NCBI GenBank assembly: GCA_003451585.1
Contig: DMEU01000004.1
Coordinates: forward strand, 32,075 to 96,074
Reading direction: 5' to 3'
DNA: 64,000 bases
Origin: Candidatus Omnitrophota bacterium
GTDB taxonomy: Bacteria; Omnitrophota; Gorgyraeia; Velamenicoccales; Velamenicoccaceae
The notes under the pieces were generated by a model. The model had not been told where the DNA came from, ran no database searches, and saw nothing but the letters and a program-made list of their open reading frames with translations. The first letter of the stretch is position 1; the number at the start of each line of letters is the position of its first letter. A program made the position numbers and the translations under genes. Of this stretch, positions 30,001 through 37,465 are shown piece by piece.

Positions 30001-33000
30001 AGCAAGACATTCAGTTTTACGACTGGCACTTCAGTAACAGGCGCGCTCGTAGCTTATAAGAAAGAAGCCGCCTCTGTCAGCATGGTGGAATATGAGGTCG
30101 ATGGTGTTACCCCCAAGGCTTACCTTAGTATGCCTCTTGCCGTGGATGTTGCTGCAGGCTCAGCTTCCATGATAGGCGTATCCAGCGGCAATAACCAGAC
30201 AGGCGCGGTCAACGGGCCTCTTATCAATTCTCTGATCGCATTGGTATCTGATGCTTACGGCAACCCCGCGCAGGGTGTTAACGTGTCTTTTGCCACGGGT
30301 TCTTATCCGGGCGGGGCGACTGGTTATTCCGTAACACCTTTGTCTGCGTCCAGTAGTGCCAGCGGCCTGGTGTCCACAGCATTTACCTTAGGTAATTTAG
30401 AGGGAACATACACAGCCACAGCGACATCAGCGGGCCTGACAGGTTCGCCCCTCACATTCACGGCCTCAGCGCTTGCCCCTACGGCTATGAATATAGTCAG
30501 CGGTACCCCGCAGAGCGACAAGAAGGTGACAGAGGCGTGCGCGCCCTTCGTGGTAGAGATAATGGCAGGCGCTTCGCCTGTGCCGAACGCCACCGTTAAT
30601 TTCAGTATTACAAGCGTTCCGTCAGGCGCGGCAGGTCAGGTATTATCAGCGGCGTCGGCTGTGACGGACTCTTCCGGCCGGGCGTCGACCGTTCTTACAC
30701 TAGGCGATAAGATCGGGACTTATACCGTCCGTGCCTCCTATAGTTCTTATGTCCAGGATTTTACGGTCAACTCGCAGCCCGGCGTGCCTTATAAGGTGGT
30801 ATTGACAGGCCCGAGCTCGGTAAAAGCAGGTGAGATGTCAACGGCATTCGCCTTATCTGTCCAGGATGAGCACAGTAACTACAGCCCTGTGGATACCAAT
30901 ACGGTCTTTAATCTATCCATGGCGCCTTCCGTCACCGGGGTGTTTTATACTGATGCCGCAGGCCTAAACCCTGTTGCAGGCGGCCAGATAACCATAAATT
31001 TCGGCTCAAGCAATATAAATCTTTATTATAAAGATGATGTTACTGCCAGCCTTACCATAGGCGCCTCTTATGCAAGCGGACAAACCGGATTGACCGTAAC
31101 TGCGGACGGCTTACCATTCACTGTCATACCGGCGGATGTCGGATACTTCACGGTTACAGGCAGTACAGCGGTTATGGATGCAGGCAGCACCCGTGCTATC
31201 ACCGTTACGGCTTATGATCTACAGGGTAATGTAAAGACCGATTACGCGGGCAGTATAAATGTTGTTTTCTCAGGGGCCGATCCTTCGCCTTCGCCAAGCA
31301 GTCAGGCGCCGACAGTAAACGGCACGCTTTTCGGCACCTCGACCGCCCTTACTTTTGCAAATGGCGAGGCAACAGGGACCTTGGCGCTTTATAAGGCACA
31401 GACGGTAACCATAAAGGCAACCGCGGGCTCCACGACTACGCCTGACCTTAATGACTTATCTTTTGTTGTTAGGCATATTGCCGTAAACCATCTGAAATTC
31501 GGCGCTAACCTGCCCACGCCGCAGAACGCGGGCACGGCATTTGATCTTGAGACCTCGATAGACGCCGTAGACTTATACGATAATATCTGCGACGGCGCTA
31601 ACGGGGCCACGGCGTATAACTCACTGTCCAAGACCATTACCTATATATTAAGCGGGACTTCCAACGGGCCTGAAACAGGCACGGATGTATTCACCAATGT
31701 CGTGGCTTTTGTCAGCGGCAGGACCACAACACCGCTGTCGGCCACATTATATAGGGCGCAGAACACCACTGTAACGCCTTCCACAGTAGGCATAGACGGC
31801 GTAAACGTGGCTTCAAATGCCGTAACAGTTAATTACAGGGTGGTAGACCACCTGCGTTTTTCCCAACAGCCTTCGACGTCAGGCAGTACGAACCAGGCTT
31901 TACCTCAACAGCCTATCGTCGCTGTAGTAGACCAGTATGGCAACCCTGTGAAGAGCGCTTCAGCGCAGATAACCTTACGGGCCAGCACCACGACAGGCAG
32001 TTATACTGCCGCATCCAACGGGACCCTGAGCGCGACAACCCTTAACAAGAGCATAACGGACGGCCAGGCCGAATTCGCGAATCTGAAGTATAGCTATCCT
32101 GAAAATATCTATTTAGAAGCCGCGGCTGTCTCCGCCTATGGCCTGACGCAGGTGTATTCTTTCCAGATATCATTCGGGACGGCAGAGGATCTTTCTATAG
32201 CCAAAGTGGCGCAGGCCGGCACTATTTCGTCTCTGGCTTACGCATCAGCTTCAGCCGGCCCTGTTTTGGGTTTTACCATAACCGACGCGGGCACAGACGG
32301 CTATTCCGGCAAGATAAAACAGATCATCATAAACAATACAAACACCGGTTCAACAGTCGGATGGTCCAATTTTATAGCCGGCGCCCTTATATCCGACGGA
32401 ACGTCAGAGGTGCAGGCGTATTCTATAGCGAATAATAAGATCACTTTCGGTAGCGGAGCGAGCACTTTATATACAGTAGCCGAAGGGTCGTCTAAGACGT
32501 ATACTTTAAAACTTATTTTGAAATCGCCTCTGCCGGCAGGCGCGGATAATGAAGTGTTCGATTTCAAGGTGGATGTCGTAGCAGGGGATATTCCTTTAGA
32601 TGAGCTGGGTTCTAAGTTCCAGTCGTCAGCGCTCGCGGTCACCGACGCTTCTACTATAATTGTACAGGCTACTAATTTTAAGATCACCTCCGGCGTAAGC
32701 CAGTTGAACGCTGGGAATTCCGGGGCGTCCACTTTAAAGGCGGCCGACGCTAACGGCAACGTCGATGAAGATTATACCGGAGACCACGCGCTTGTGTTCA
32801 GCGGAGCGACGGTGTCGCCTAAAGGGAATAAGGCTACCGCGGCAGTCGCAAGCTCAGTGGAATTTGCGGATACCTATGGCGCGTCAACTCCTTCGGTGGT
32901 CGTGCCTTTCGCCGCGGGTGTTAATTCTGCCGCGGTGAACATTACGCCGTATAAGGCCGAGATTGCATCTATCAGGGTATATGAGCCCGCAGGACCGTAT

Positions 33001-34968
33001 GGAGCCGCTATAGGGACGTCGTCCTCTGACGCGTTACAGTGGATAGTCATAGGAGGCGCGGCATACCAGTTGTTATGGACGACGGAACCAAATACAACGG
33101 TGGTCGCTAATGCCCCGTGGGCAGAATTTGTGGTAAGCGTTACCGACGAATACGGAAATACAGCCGCAAGCGCGGTAGATGTTACCGTCAATGTTAGCGG
33201 GGGTAGTTTGGCTGCCGGTTGTGTTAATACCGTCGCGGCGGTCTCCGGTAAGGCAAGCTTTACTAATTTCAAGACAACAGCGTCCACGTATCCTGCGGCT
33301 ATATTTGTTACAGGCACCGCGCCCGGGATATCCGTGGATGCACCGCAGTTTGGCCCGATCTCTTTGGCGGAAAAATATGACATTATCTTGAACGTTAAGG
33401 ATTCGGTGACCAATTCAGCCTTGCCTGAGATAACGCCTCAGGTCCTGCTGGGTGAAACCGTCGTTTACGCCCCGGGCAAGGGCAACAGCCCGTTTACATT
33501 CCAGTTGCCGTATGGTACTTATACCCTCAGTCTCGATAAAGAGAAGTATGTCCAGAGTAACGTCGAGAAGACCGCCGGCGTAGGTGATGATGCCTCCGAT
33601 GGCAGTACTGACAATGCTATCACCTGGTTAGTTTATATGACGTCTTTGGAAGAGGCCACGGCCGACTACCAGGTAAAGAGTTCGTTCGTATATGACGAGG
33701 ATCTAGACTTGTTGACCTCCAGGTTGTGGCTTGAGAGGAGAGGCAAGCTTATAGTGAACAGCGCGGATGCCATCAATAAGCTCGGAGATGCGTCTATTCA
33801 GGTCTATGATGAGACGGCGAATAGCTGGATGACGGCGCTGAATATACCGCACCCGGCCTTTACCGATTACACGAACGGCGTCTACAGGATAGAGGTATCT
33901 GATGTCACCAAAGCGGGAGGGGCCATACAATTGACATCCGGAAAGACATATTTTGGCCGCTGCACGATAAATTACGGCGGCGCGGACGGCACGGGCAAGG
34001 CTTATGAAACAGGCGCCACATTTACGATAACCATATCGCAGTCTTTAAAGCAGGTGACCGATGAGATCGCGGCAATGAGCACTCAGGTGGCAACCGAAGT
34101 CGCCGGGGTAAAGACCGTCGTGGCCCAGGAAGCCGAGACCACGCGCGCCGGAGTTACCGCGGTAAAGACAGAGACCGCCAAGATACTTACAGCGACGGAA
34201 TCCACTATCCCTGAAAAGATCACGAGCTCCGAGACAAAGATAACTACGCAATTGACCACCATAGAAAAGTCCCAGATATTGAACCGCGAGAGCATAGTGA
34301 TGCTCGGCTCTACTATCGTGATACGTTACCGCACCTACTCGGGTGCCGCGCCTATTATAACGGTCTATGACCCTGATAATGTAATAAGGGTAGGGGGCGC
34401 TCCTATGACGGAGGCAACGCCAGGCATTTACCAGTATGCCGTGACATTTGCCGGCGGCTGGCCGAGGGGTGATTATTCGATCGTCTGCTCGGAACCCACT
34501 TACGGCACGATGGACGCTATTACGATAAGCGCCAAGACGACGGATATTGAAAATGTTTCAAGCGACGTAAATGCCGTCTTGGGGAGTGTCTCACCGGTAC
34601 GCGACATCAAGTCTTCTGTTGACGCCTTCTCCGCGGCATTCAATATAATCGAGGACAATATAGCCCGCGCCGCTGAGGCGCTTGCCGGTGTCCAGGCAGG
34701 GACCTCCGACGCTGAGGCCGCGGCAGGACAATTAGAGGCCGTATTCAATAACCTAAAGCAGATGAGCGCCAAGATTCATGAGTTAGGCGCCACTGTAGGA
34801 TATGACTTAGAAAAGCTTTATGATGTCAACGAGGCAAGGGCTAAAGACATAGGTTACATCCGCAACAAGACCCAGGAATTAAAAGCGCTGCTGCTTTTAA
34901 GCCAACAGATGATGGAAGGCGCCGCCAAAGAGGAGCCCGTAGTCCAGACGTGGTTTGAATTTAGATAA
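24040..34968 (+). CDS. Giant secreted multi-domain beta-repeat protein
   Basis: 3642 residues with an N-terminal signal peptide (LGLAALAAAIFFVGPGVAS). Residues ~125-500 hold six propeller-like repeats of the form YTRWNGSAWTKADG at ~129, 248, 307, 361, 412 and 488. Residues ~820-1150 hold three Ig-like repeats with the core VTVSWDN...SSVTVDFSQFGG, two nearly identical in DNA. A long series of Big/filamin/invasin-type domains follows (QQPIIETRDFYGN, QQPIVAVVDQYGN, VSVTDEYGN types). The last ~320 residues are two coiled-coil stretches around one beta domain. No sortase, Por or autotransporter signal is visible, so the mode of retention is unknown. It is probably an adhesin or cell-surface sensor. 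Confidence 0.85.
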   Translation: MNIKRLKILPLGLAALAAAIFFVGPGVASVGTPRTWTSQQDFTNNNGDTGNTTSSQVVLTPGGDVTLQGVMQWMKQGGGSGSEILSSTEDFYFYVNNEKKDAQILFDSTGKPHIFWMGHQTSDPRNLCYTRWNGSAWTKADGATPGYDVIGQIKWYVADSVNFIVRLDSSDLPHILVAHTASNAYVGYKRRVGAVWKNAAGTTDLGTGFETLFADGAGHYRVNMLLDSNNRPHVIYEDFLSSTSSLIYYQEFNGTTWTKADGATAGRDQINISSGHHKSTNLLLDSSGKPHIAWRYSDSTNSIYDIYYTRWSGSAWVKADGTEGQDNVSNTPAAVSDYPEFILDNNGAPRIVWLDGTSLKYSWWNGSAWSMASGSAGADTIASNSRGFSFKLDSSNRPRIAWTISVFEDLSYTQWNGTAWTKADNVTAGNDTPIADTPGGDWYVRLELDASGYPVLVWDTAGWGWTGVYDAYGQPIYDYIMNYPDPAYTRWDGSNWKKADGTAGYDVLESVIDTMYFVTDFSINPSTGLPHILFTRHKGPGSYQKELKHITYGSGSYLTPGTIGGSAASIGLRYDVDPGAANDVRARWTSLDWSPISFPGNATSSYAVKFKIRGADTTDGLSSAGWYGPGGATTVDNWASGHYFGQVYGSVETSKTIPAAIGGTRYADILVRLESSGAGTPTLGSVTLNYETLDAPLVGSLTQYRADGITEVLQGGLAGADVVLKASGLSGLSDSTNVLAEFEIAEYSPTNMPFSNIGTDGSVISGGISSAIISGGFVEGRTYKWHARVRDAQGRTSGWTNYESGVPTDPDFETGDMTAPTVTALFITVTGATGNGGVFKGGNTITVSWDNSVLGDNNADISSVTVDFSQFGGNSAALAANAGNVWSASYALPGGVNYSNKKVSVKAIDAMNNNTTTQDADAYSIDTTSPAVTAAKIAVSGNTGVAGKFKTGDTVTVSWDNTASGDNNADISSVTVDFSQFGGGAAVSASNSSNTWTATYLLPAGQNLTAKKVSVTATDTAGNTPTTTQDDTAFNVDTTSPIVTAAKIAVLGNNGLNGSFSSGDTVTVSWDNTASGDNNADISSVTVDFSQFGGGAAVAALPSSNTWTATYLLPADVDLSNKKASVTAADVSGNITTTQDDTAYNVDTKLPDAPTGLVFTPAGGTVVADYVNSTNTGFTVGFTSPGAEYAGTAHLYLGGSLLATDVTASVAQGATQYTLTGNAQSITDLGADGAKTLTVKILDSAGNTGTESVGVNATKDTIVPSGGSVSYTNNAISYALGADITLVNGNDASGIASRVLVRAGKDFANDTVSGAFVDGDFTATVATDPVSLTPYPDATIQVGKAYKYRYVETDNAGNAATYASANTIKFFGDIASYAMQPDWPAAPTVAAGGELLGFAKYVVTRKDAFANSVSAGSNTAYLYYTKTAGGNRVVQIQEFRATENGSAITSIDITPGNSTVDFWYYEELMGAFTITVSDNAEAPDGATGLADATDSINVAHGAPDHLGGFAGGTVPAQVYAGQEFTLPVLKAVDAYRNLLNDSYGATPYSGAKTITYIFTGTPDAPNAATSGYYDSWTTSVNFTNGLSDTVGTPLLTTLYRAQSGVTITPSSTVSQGGEFPDEPIVENQSSDAMEILPIAPDYLEFMQQPSVESVINTALEQQPIIETRDFYGNKNPGVFSVTLYDSTSGVTFSDGDGALSADANPLDTIAGTATFGGVRYNLPGTIYLYAEVSGISPAFSNAIAFVTGASSSVEAALAPVTNFSLIPAKDTEADKFSVLKFKVNDKGGDVIPTLIDRIEVVIGGSGANASTDIAWAELLADGVRIATASGASITNTALIFGGTRNGDSIAALHSVPDNTTVEYTVNIYMKPSKLTAIDGNTYTFGIDTANVYSDTGLSSGIGGASGQVATVTGTITVVASHLEILRAADDAASISVNAGASTDIKLRAVDPNNNIDRDYGGTHTFKFSGLGPVGGNNPLAYGAVFGNSKTFSFTTGTSVTGALVAYKKEAASVSMVEYEVDGVTPKAYLSMPLAVDVAAGSASMIGVSSGNNQTGAVNGPLINSLIALVSDAYGNPAQGVNVSFATGSYPGGATGYSVTPLSASSSASGLVSTAFTLGNLEGTYTATATSAGLTGSPLTFTASALAPTAMNIVSGTPQSDKKVTEACAPFVVEIMAGASPVPNATVNFSITSVPSGAAGQVLSAASAVTDSSGRASTVLTLGDKIGTYTVRASYSSYVQDFTVNSQPGVPYKVVLTGPSSVKAGEMSTAFALSVQDEHSNYSPVDTNTVFNLSMAPSVTGVFYTDAAGLNPVAGGQITINFGSSNINLYYKDDVTASLTIGASYASGQTGLTVTADGLPFTVIPADVGYFTVTGSTAVMDAGSTRAITVTAYDLQGNVKTDYAGSINVVFSGADPSPSPSSQAPTVNGTLFGTSTALTFANGEATGTLALYKAQTVTIKATAGSTTTPDLNDLSFVVRHIAVNHLKFGANLPTPQNAGTAFDLETSIDAVDLYDNICDGANGATAYNSLSKTITYILSGTSNGPETGTDVFTNVVAFVSGRTTTPLSATLYRAQNTTVTPSTVGIDGVNVASNAVTVNYRVVDHLRFSQQPSTSGSTNQALPQQPIVAVVDQYGNPVKSASAQITLRASTTTGSYTAASNGTLSATTLNKSITDGQAEFANLKYSYPENIYLEAAAVSAYGLTQVYSFQISFGTAEDLSIAKVAQAGTISSLAYASASAGPVLGFTITDAGTDGYSGKIKQIIINNTNTGSTVGWSNFIAGALISDGTSEVQAYSIANNKITFGSGASTLYTVAEGSSKTYTLKLILKSPLPAGADNEVFDFKVDVVAGDIPLDELGSKFQSSALAVTDASTIIVQATNFKITSGVSQLNAGNSGASTLKAADANGNVDEDYTGDHALVFSGATVSPKGNKATAAVASSVEFADTYGASTPSVVVPFAAGVNSAAVNITPYKAEIASIRVYEPAGPYGAAIGTSSSDALQWIVIGGAAYQLLWTTEPNTTVVANAPWAEFVVSVTDEYGNTAASAVDVTVNVSGGSLAAGCVNTVAAVSGKASFTNFKTTASTYPAAIFVTGTAPGISVDAPQFGPISLAEKYDIILNVKDSVTNSALPEITPQVLLGETVVYAPGKGNSPFTFQLPYGTYTLSLDKEKYVQSNVEKTAGVGDDASDGSTDNAITWLVYMTSLEEATADYQVKSSFVYDEDLDLLTSRLWLERRGKLIVNSADAINKLGDASIQVYDETANSWMTALNIPHPAFTDYTNGVYRIEVSDVTKAGGAIQLTSGKTYFGRCTINYGGADGTGKAYETGATFTITISQSLKQVTDEIAAMSTQVATEVAGVKTVVAQEAETTRAGVTAVKTETAKILTATESTIPEKITSSETKITTQLTTIEKSQILNRESIVMLGSTIVIRYRTYSGAAPIITVYDPDNVIRVGGAPMTEATPGIYQYAVTFAGGWPRGDYSIVCSEPTYGTMDAITISAKTTDIENVSSDVNAVLGSVSPVRDIKSSVDAFSAAFNIIEDNIARAAEALAGVQAGTSDAEAAAGQLEAVFNNLKQMSAKIHELGATVGYDLEKLYDVNEARAKDIGYIRNKTQELKALLLLSQQMMEGAAKEEPVVQTWFEFR
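26891..27333 (+). repeat. Two near-identical 110-bp repeats inside the giant gene
   Basis: 26891-27000 and 27224-27333 differ at one base only (GTGAGCTGG versus GTAAGCTGG) and are 333 bp (111 codons) apart, so each unit is one Ig-like domain. A more diverged third unit begins near 26570. The near-identity implies recent duplication or gene conversion. Confidence 0.9.
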
Positions 34969-34970
34969 AG

Positions 34971-35422
34971 CTAGGGGCTAGGGATTAGGGACTAGGTTCT
35001 AGGGGTTAGGGATTAGGGGCTAGGGAAGAGTGATTAAGAGCTATAAAGATTTAGAAGTCTGGAAGAGAAGTATTAAGTTTGTTAAAAAGATTTATCAAAT
35101 TACACAAGAGTTTCCAAGAGAAGAAATATACGGATTAAGCAGCCAGATAAGAAGATCTGCGGTATCTGTTCCTTCTAATATTGCAGAGGGAAGAAGCAGG
35201 CAACATACCAATGAGTTAATCCAGTTTTTATATATTGCTTTAAGTTCTTGTGCTGAATGTGAAACGCAGATCATAATTGCTTTTGAATTGGAATATTTAA
35301 AAGAGGTAAAAGAGAAAGAGTTGTTGGAAGAGCTTGACCAAATTGGTAAAATGTTAAGGGGTTTAATCAAGAGTTTGAAGTAATTTTTTACTAGTCCCTA
35401 GCCCCTAGTCCCTAGACCCTAA
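34971..35422 (+). mobile_element. S23 cassette 1: four-helix-bundle gene between inverted heptamer arrays
   Basis: Left array 34971-35026: eight exact 7-nt words of the form YTAGGKN (for example CTAGGGG, TTAGGGA), starting 2 bases after the stop of the giant gene. Right array 35391-35422: the same words in reverse complement (TAGTCCC, TAGCCCC, TAGACCC), ~4.5 words. The two arrays can pair, with only transition differences that still allow G-U pairs. The S23 gene lies between. See the CDS entry and findings. Confidence 0.75.
35030..35383 (+). CDS. S23-type four-helix-bundle protein (IVP family), copy 1
   Basis: 117 residues, the usual family length. N-terminal YKDLEVWKRSIKFVKKIY and RRSAVSVPSNIAEG are the family's hallmark segments (ribosomal intervening-sequence protein S23, TIGR02436 type), related to the Avd accessory protein of diversity-generating retroelements. 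GTG start; the last words of the left array (AGGGAAG) serve as ribosome-binding site. No 23S rRNA, reverse transcriptase or template repeat is in the window, so neither classical setting applies. Function unknown; nucleic-acid binding is likely. Confidence 0.88.
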   Translation: MIKSYKDLEVWKRSIKFVKKIYQITQEFPREEIYGLSSQIRRSAVSVPSNIAEGRSRQHTNELIQFLYIALSSCAECETQIIIAFELEYLKEVKEKELLEELDQIGKMLRGLIKSLK

Positions 35423-35436
35423 ACACGAAGGTAAAC

Positions 35437-36240
35437 ATGACTACTCTATTTAAAAGCAAAACTTGGATAATAGCCCTACTTTTAACTTTCTGGCTCGCCT
35501 ATGATGTTTCAGCTTCGATAGTCGTGCGGGCGGTGGTAGTTAATCCATCCGCGTCACAGAAACGGACCGTGCCGTTCCGTTCATTTCTGCCTAAAGAGAT
35601 AAAACCTGAGAACATCGTCGACTCCGGCGGGCTGGACGTGGCCTATGACGCTAAAGAAGGCGCGTATTATGTATCCAAGGATTTTGAGCTGGGGCCGAAG
35701 GAGACCATGACCATAGAGATAGAGATGGAGGATGTCTGGCGTATCCCCCAGGCCGAGATAACTTTCTTGAAGGAGGAAGCAATAAAAATAGTAAAGGTCC
35801 TGTCTAATACGGATTACTTTGAGCGCGCGAACTATTTAAAGAACAGTATCGATAGCAAGCTTAACCAGGTGGAGCACAGCCAGGAAGTGCAGAACCCTAG
35901 CCCGGGCGGTTATATCTCAGATTACAGGGAGAACATTAAACTGATGGAGTCCGTGAAGGCGGACCTTGCGGCGGCCAAGACGCTCGTGGCTGAGGCCAAA
36001 ACAATAGCGCCTATGTTGACCTGGAAGCTCATTATAGCCGTCCTTGTCTTCTTAGGTATACTTGGGCTCGTCTTTTTTATCGTATGGCAGAAACAGATCA
36101 AAAACCTGTCCGAATTGACGGAAGATTATGGCGCTCCGGAAAAGCCGCGCGAAACAGCCCCGCACGAAGAAGGCGAAAGAAGGCAAGCCAAAGAGGACAA
36201 AAAATCAGGCATCTCTGATATCGAGGAACGTCTCAAATGA
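35437..36240 (+). CDS. Exported single-pass membrane protein, unknown function
   Basis: 267 residues. Signal peptide (WIIALLLTFWLAYDVSAS), an extracytoplasmic beta part, a helical stretch (~110-190), one transmembrane helix near residues 195-217 (LIIAVLVFLGILGLVFFIVW), and a charged cytoplasmic tail rich in Glu/Lys. The extracytoplasmic part contains GPKETMTIEIEMEDVWRIP. I do not recognise a named family. Apart from the S23 cassette it directly follows the giant secreted protein, so it may be its membrane anchor or secretion partner. Confidence 0.75.
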   Translation: MTTLFKSKTWIIALLLTFWLAYDVSASIVVRAVVVNPSASQKRTVPFRSFLPKEIKPENIVDSGGLDVAYDAKEGAYYVSKDFELGPKETMTIEIEMEDVWRIPQAEITFLKEEAIKIVKVLSNTDYFERANYLKNSIDSKLNQVEHSQEVQNPSPGGYISDYRENIKLMESVKADLAAAKTLVAEAKTIAPMLTWKLIIAVLVFLGILGLVFFIVWQKQIKNLSELTEDYGAPEKPRETAPHEEGERRQAKEDKKSGISDIEERLK

Positions 36241-36270
36241 TACAAAAGAGGTTTGTCCCCTTTTGTATCA
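36238..36270. terminator. Palindrome at the stop codon of the membrane protein
   Basis: Perfect 11-bp arms TGATACAAAAG and CTTTTGTATCA around an 11-nt loop. The first three bases are the stop codon itself. It is followed by a second hairpin with a U-tract. Confidence 0.5.
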
Positions 36271-36287
36271 GATAGGGAATAAGAGGG

Positions 36288-36333
36288 ACACGTCCATTTT
36301 TCCTGCTTGCGAAAATATAGGACGTGTTTTTTT
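36288..36333 (+). terminator. Rho-independent-like terminator
   Basis: Arms ACACGTCC (36288-36295) and GGACGTGT (36320-36327) with a 24-nt A/T-rich loop, followed by seven T (36327-36333). The large loop weakens the call. A related hairpin occurs at 37028-37057. Confidence 0.5.
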
Positions 36334-36337
36334 AAAT

Positions 36338-36366
36338 TTGAAAATATCGGTTGTTTGAGATATACT
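36338..36366 (+). promoter_or_regulatory. Sigma70-like promoter of the lipoprotein gene
   Basis: TTGAAA (36338-36343), 17-bp spacer, TATACT (36361-36366), directly after the terminator and ~50 bases before the ATG at 36416. Confidence 0.65.
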
Positions 36367-36415
36367 ATAGGCGGCTTACATTGTTATCGTGAAGAGGTTG
36401 GAAAAGGGGGAACAG

Positions 36416-36865
36416 ATGGGCAAAAAATTGTTTACGGTTATGATCGTTGCGACGATGGCAGCGGCAGCGGCGGGTTGCGAGACCACGGGTGAACATACCA
36501 AACGCGGGGCGATCGGCGGAGGGGCTTTGGGGGCGGTTGCCGGAGGCGTTATCGGCCATCAGATGGGCCGCGGTATCGAGGGCGCGCTTATCGGCGGTAC
36601 AGTGGGGGCGCTTAGCGGCGCGGCCATAGGCAGCTCTATAGATGCCAAAAGGTCAAAGGAAGAGATCCTGGCAAGCGGCGAAAAGCTTGGTATTTCCGAT
36701 GTGATAGTCTTGGCCGGGTCCGGGATGACGGATGATGCGATAATCGATAAGATCGCCCGCACCCGTTCGGTCTACAACCTCTCAGTTGAAGAGATAGACG
36801 CCTTAAAGAAACAAGGCGTTTCAAACCGCGTGATAAACTATATGATGGGCACGGTGGGTAAGTAA
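36416..36865 (+). CDS. Glycine-zipper lipoprotein
   Basis: 149 residues. Lipoprotein signal with cleavage before Cys (AAAAAGCETT). Then a glycine-zipper region (GAIGGGALGAVAGGVIGHQMG and GALIGGTVGALSGAAIG), typical of outer-membrane or OmpA-associated lipoproteins. A helical C-terminal ~65 residues (VSNRVINYMMG) follows. The ATG at 36416 has GGGGGA upstream; a GTG at 36389 is in frame but lacks the signal at the start. It is transcribed from its own promoter. Confidence 0.8.
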   Translation: MGKKLFTVMIVATMAAAAAGCETTGEHTKRGAIGGGALGAVAGGVIGHQMGRGIEGALIGGTVGALSGAAIGSSIDAKRSKEEILASGEKLGISDVIVLAGSGMTDDAIIDKIARTRSVYNLSVEEIDALKKQGVSNRVINYMMGTVGK

Positions 36866-36876
36866 TACTAAAACAC

Positions 36877-36903
36877 CCATTTGCACCTACGAGGTGCAAA
36901 TGG
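36877..36903. repeat. Perfect palindrome after the lipoprotein gene
   Basis: 12-bp arms CCATTTGCACCT and AGGTGCAAATGG around ACG. Same layout as the palindromes at 37431 and 45581 (TTxCACC, short GC-rich loop, GGTGxAA). Possible terminator; no U-tract. Confidence 0.55.
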
Positions 36904-37027
36904 ATACAAATGGAGGGATCATGATAGTAAGGCCGAGATATTTTTTAAGGGCGGTCGCTCATTGTAAAGAGGGCTGTCGTAATTGCTCCCGGGCATGAGC
37001 TGAAACTGCCTGTCGCATAAAACAAAA

Positions 37028-37057
37028 GGGGCACATCCAAAAAATAGGATGTGTCCC
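37028..37057. repeat. Palindrome of the GGGACAC-type family
   Basis: Arms GGGGCACATCC (37028-37038) and GGATGTGTCCC (37047-37057, one G-T pair) around an A-rich 8-nt loop. Related in sequence to the hairpin at 36285-36327. Confidence 0.5.
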
Positions 37058-37068
37058 TTAGTCTTGTT

Positions 37069-37077
37069 TGGTATAAT
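37069..37077 (+). promoter_or_regulatory. Extended -10 promoter of phhB, leaderless arrangement
   Basis: TG-G-TATAAT at 37069-37077 with no convincing -35. The ATG is at 37084, where transcription would be expected to start, and no ribosome-binding site is visible. This suggests a leaderless mRNA. Confidence 0.55.
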
Positions 37078-37083
37078 AGCGCC

Positions 37084-37422
37084 ATGGAAAACAACTGTCC
37101 TATAGACCTGTCGAAGGTCAGGTGCAAGCCCTGTGAAGGCGGTACGCCTCCGTTGGAAGGCGACACCCTCAAGAAGTACCTGTTGTCTGCCTCAGATTGG
37201 CAGGCCGAAGAAGACAAAAAGATAAAAAAAGAGTTCAAGTTCAAGGATTTTGTCGGTTCCATCGATTTTGTAAATAAGGTAGCAGGGCTTGCCGAGGCCG
37301 AGGGCCACCATCCGTCCATCTTTATCAGTTACAACAAGGTCCGCATTACCTTAACGACCCATGCAATTGGTGGTTTATCCGAGAACGATTTCATAATGGC
37401 TGCCAAAATAAATAAATTATAA
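37084..37422 (+). CDS. phhB: Pterin-4a-carbinolamine dehydratase
   Basis: 112 residues, normal length for the family. The conserved core EGHHPSIFISYNKVRITL and THAIGGLSENDF is present, with the catalytic His-His. It dehydrates 4a-hydroxytetrahydropterin in aromatic hydroxylation cycles; in anaerobes it is often kept with pterin or molybdopterin-related roles. The N-terminal CRPCEGGTPPLEGD-like segment (here CKPCEGGTPPLEGD) is typical. Start chosen at 37084; see the promoter entry. Confidence 0.92.
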   Translation: MENNCPIDLSKVRCKPCEGGTPPLEGDTLKKYLLSASDWQAEEDKKIKKEFKFKDFVGSIDFVNKVAGLAEAEGHHPSIFISYNKVRITLTTHAIGGLSENDFIMAAKINKL

Positions 37423-37430
37423 TGAACCCG

Positions 37431-37451
37431 ATTTCCACCCCCGCGGTGGAA
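37431..37451. repeat. Palindromic repeat, identical to 45581-45601
   Basis: Arms TTCCACC and GGTGGAA around a short GC-rich loop. All 21 bases are repeated exactly at 45581-45601. In both places the element lies just before a ribosome-binding site. Confidence 0.7.
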
Positions 37452-37465
37452 TATAGGAGGAAGTC

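Noticed and set aside
32874..33413. Long reverse-strand frames within the giant gene (e.g. 179 codons)
   Set aside because: They mirror the biased codon use of the forward gene and have no start context or family motifs.
34971..35026. TTAGGG-like repeats resembling telomere sequence or a CRISPR array
   Set aside because: The unit is a degenerate heptamer, lies inside a chromosome segment, and has no spacers. Repeats of 7 nt are far too short for CRISPR.
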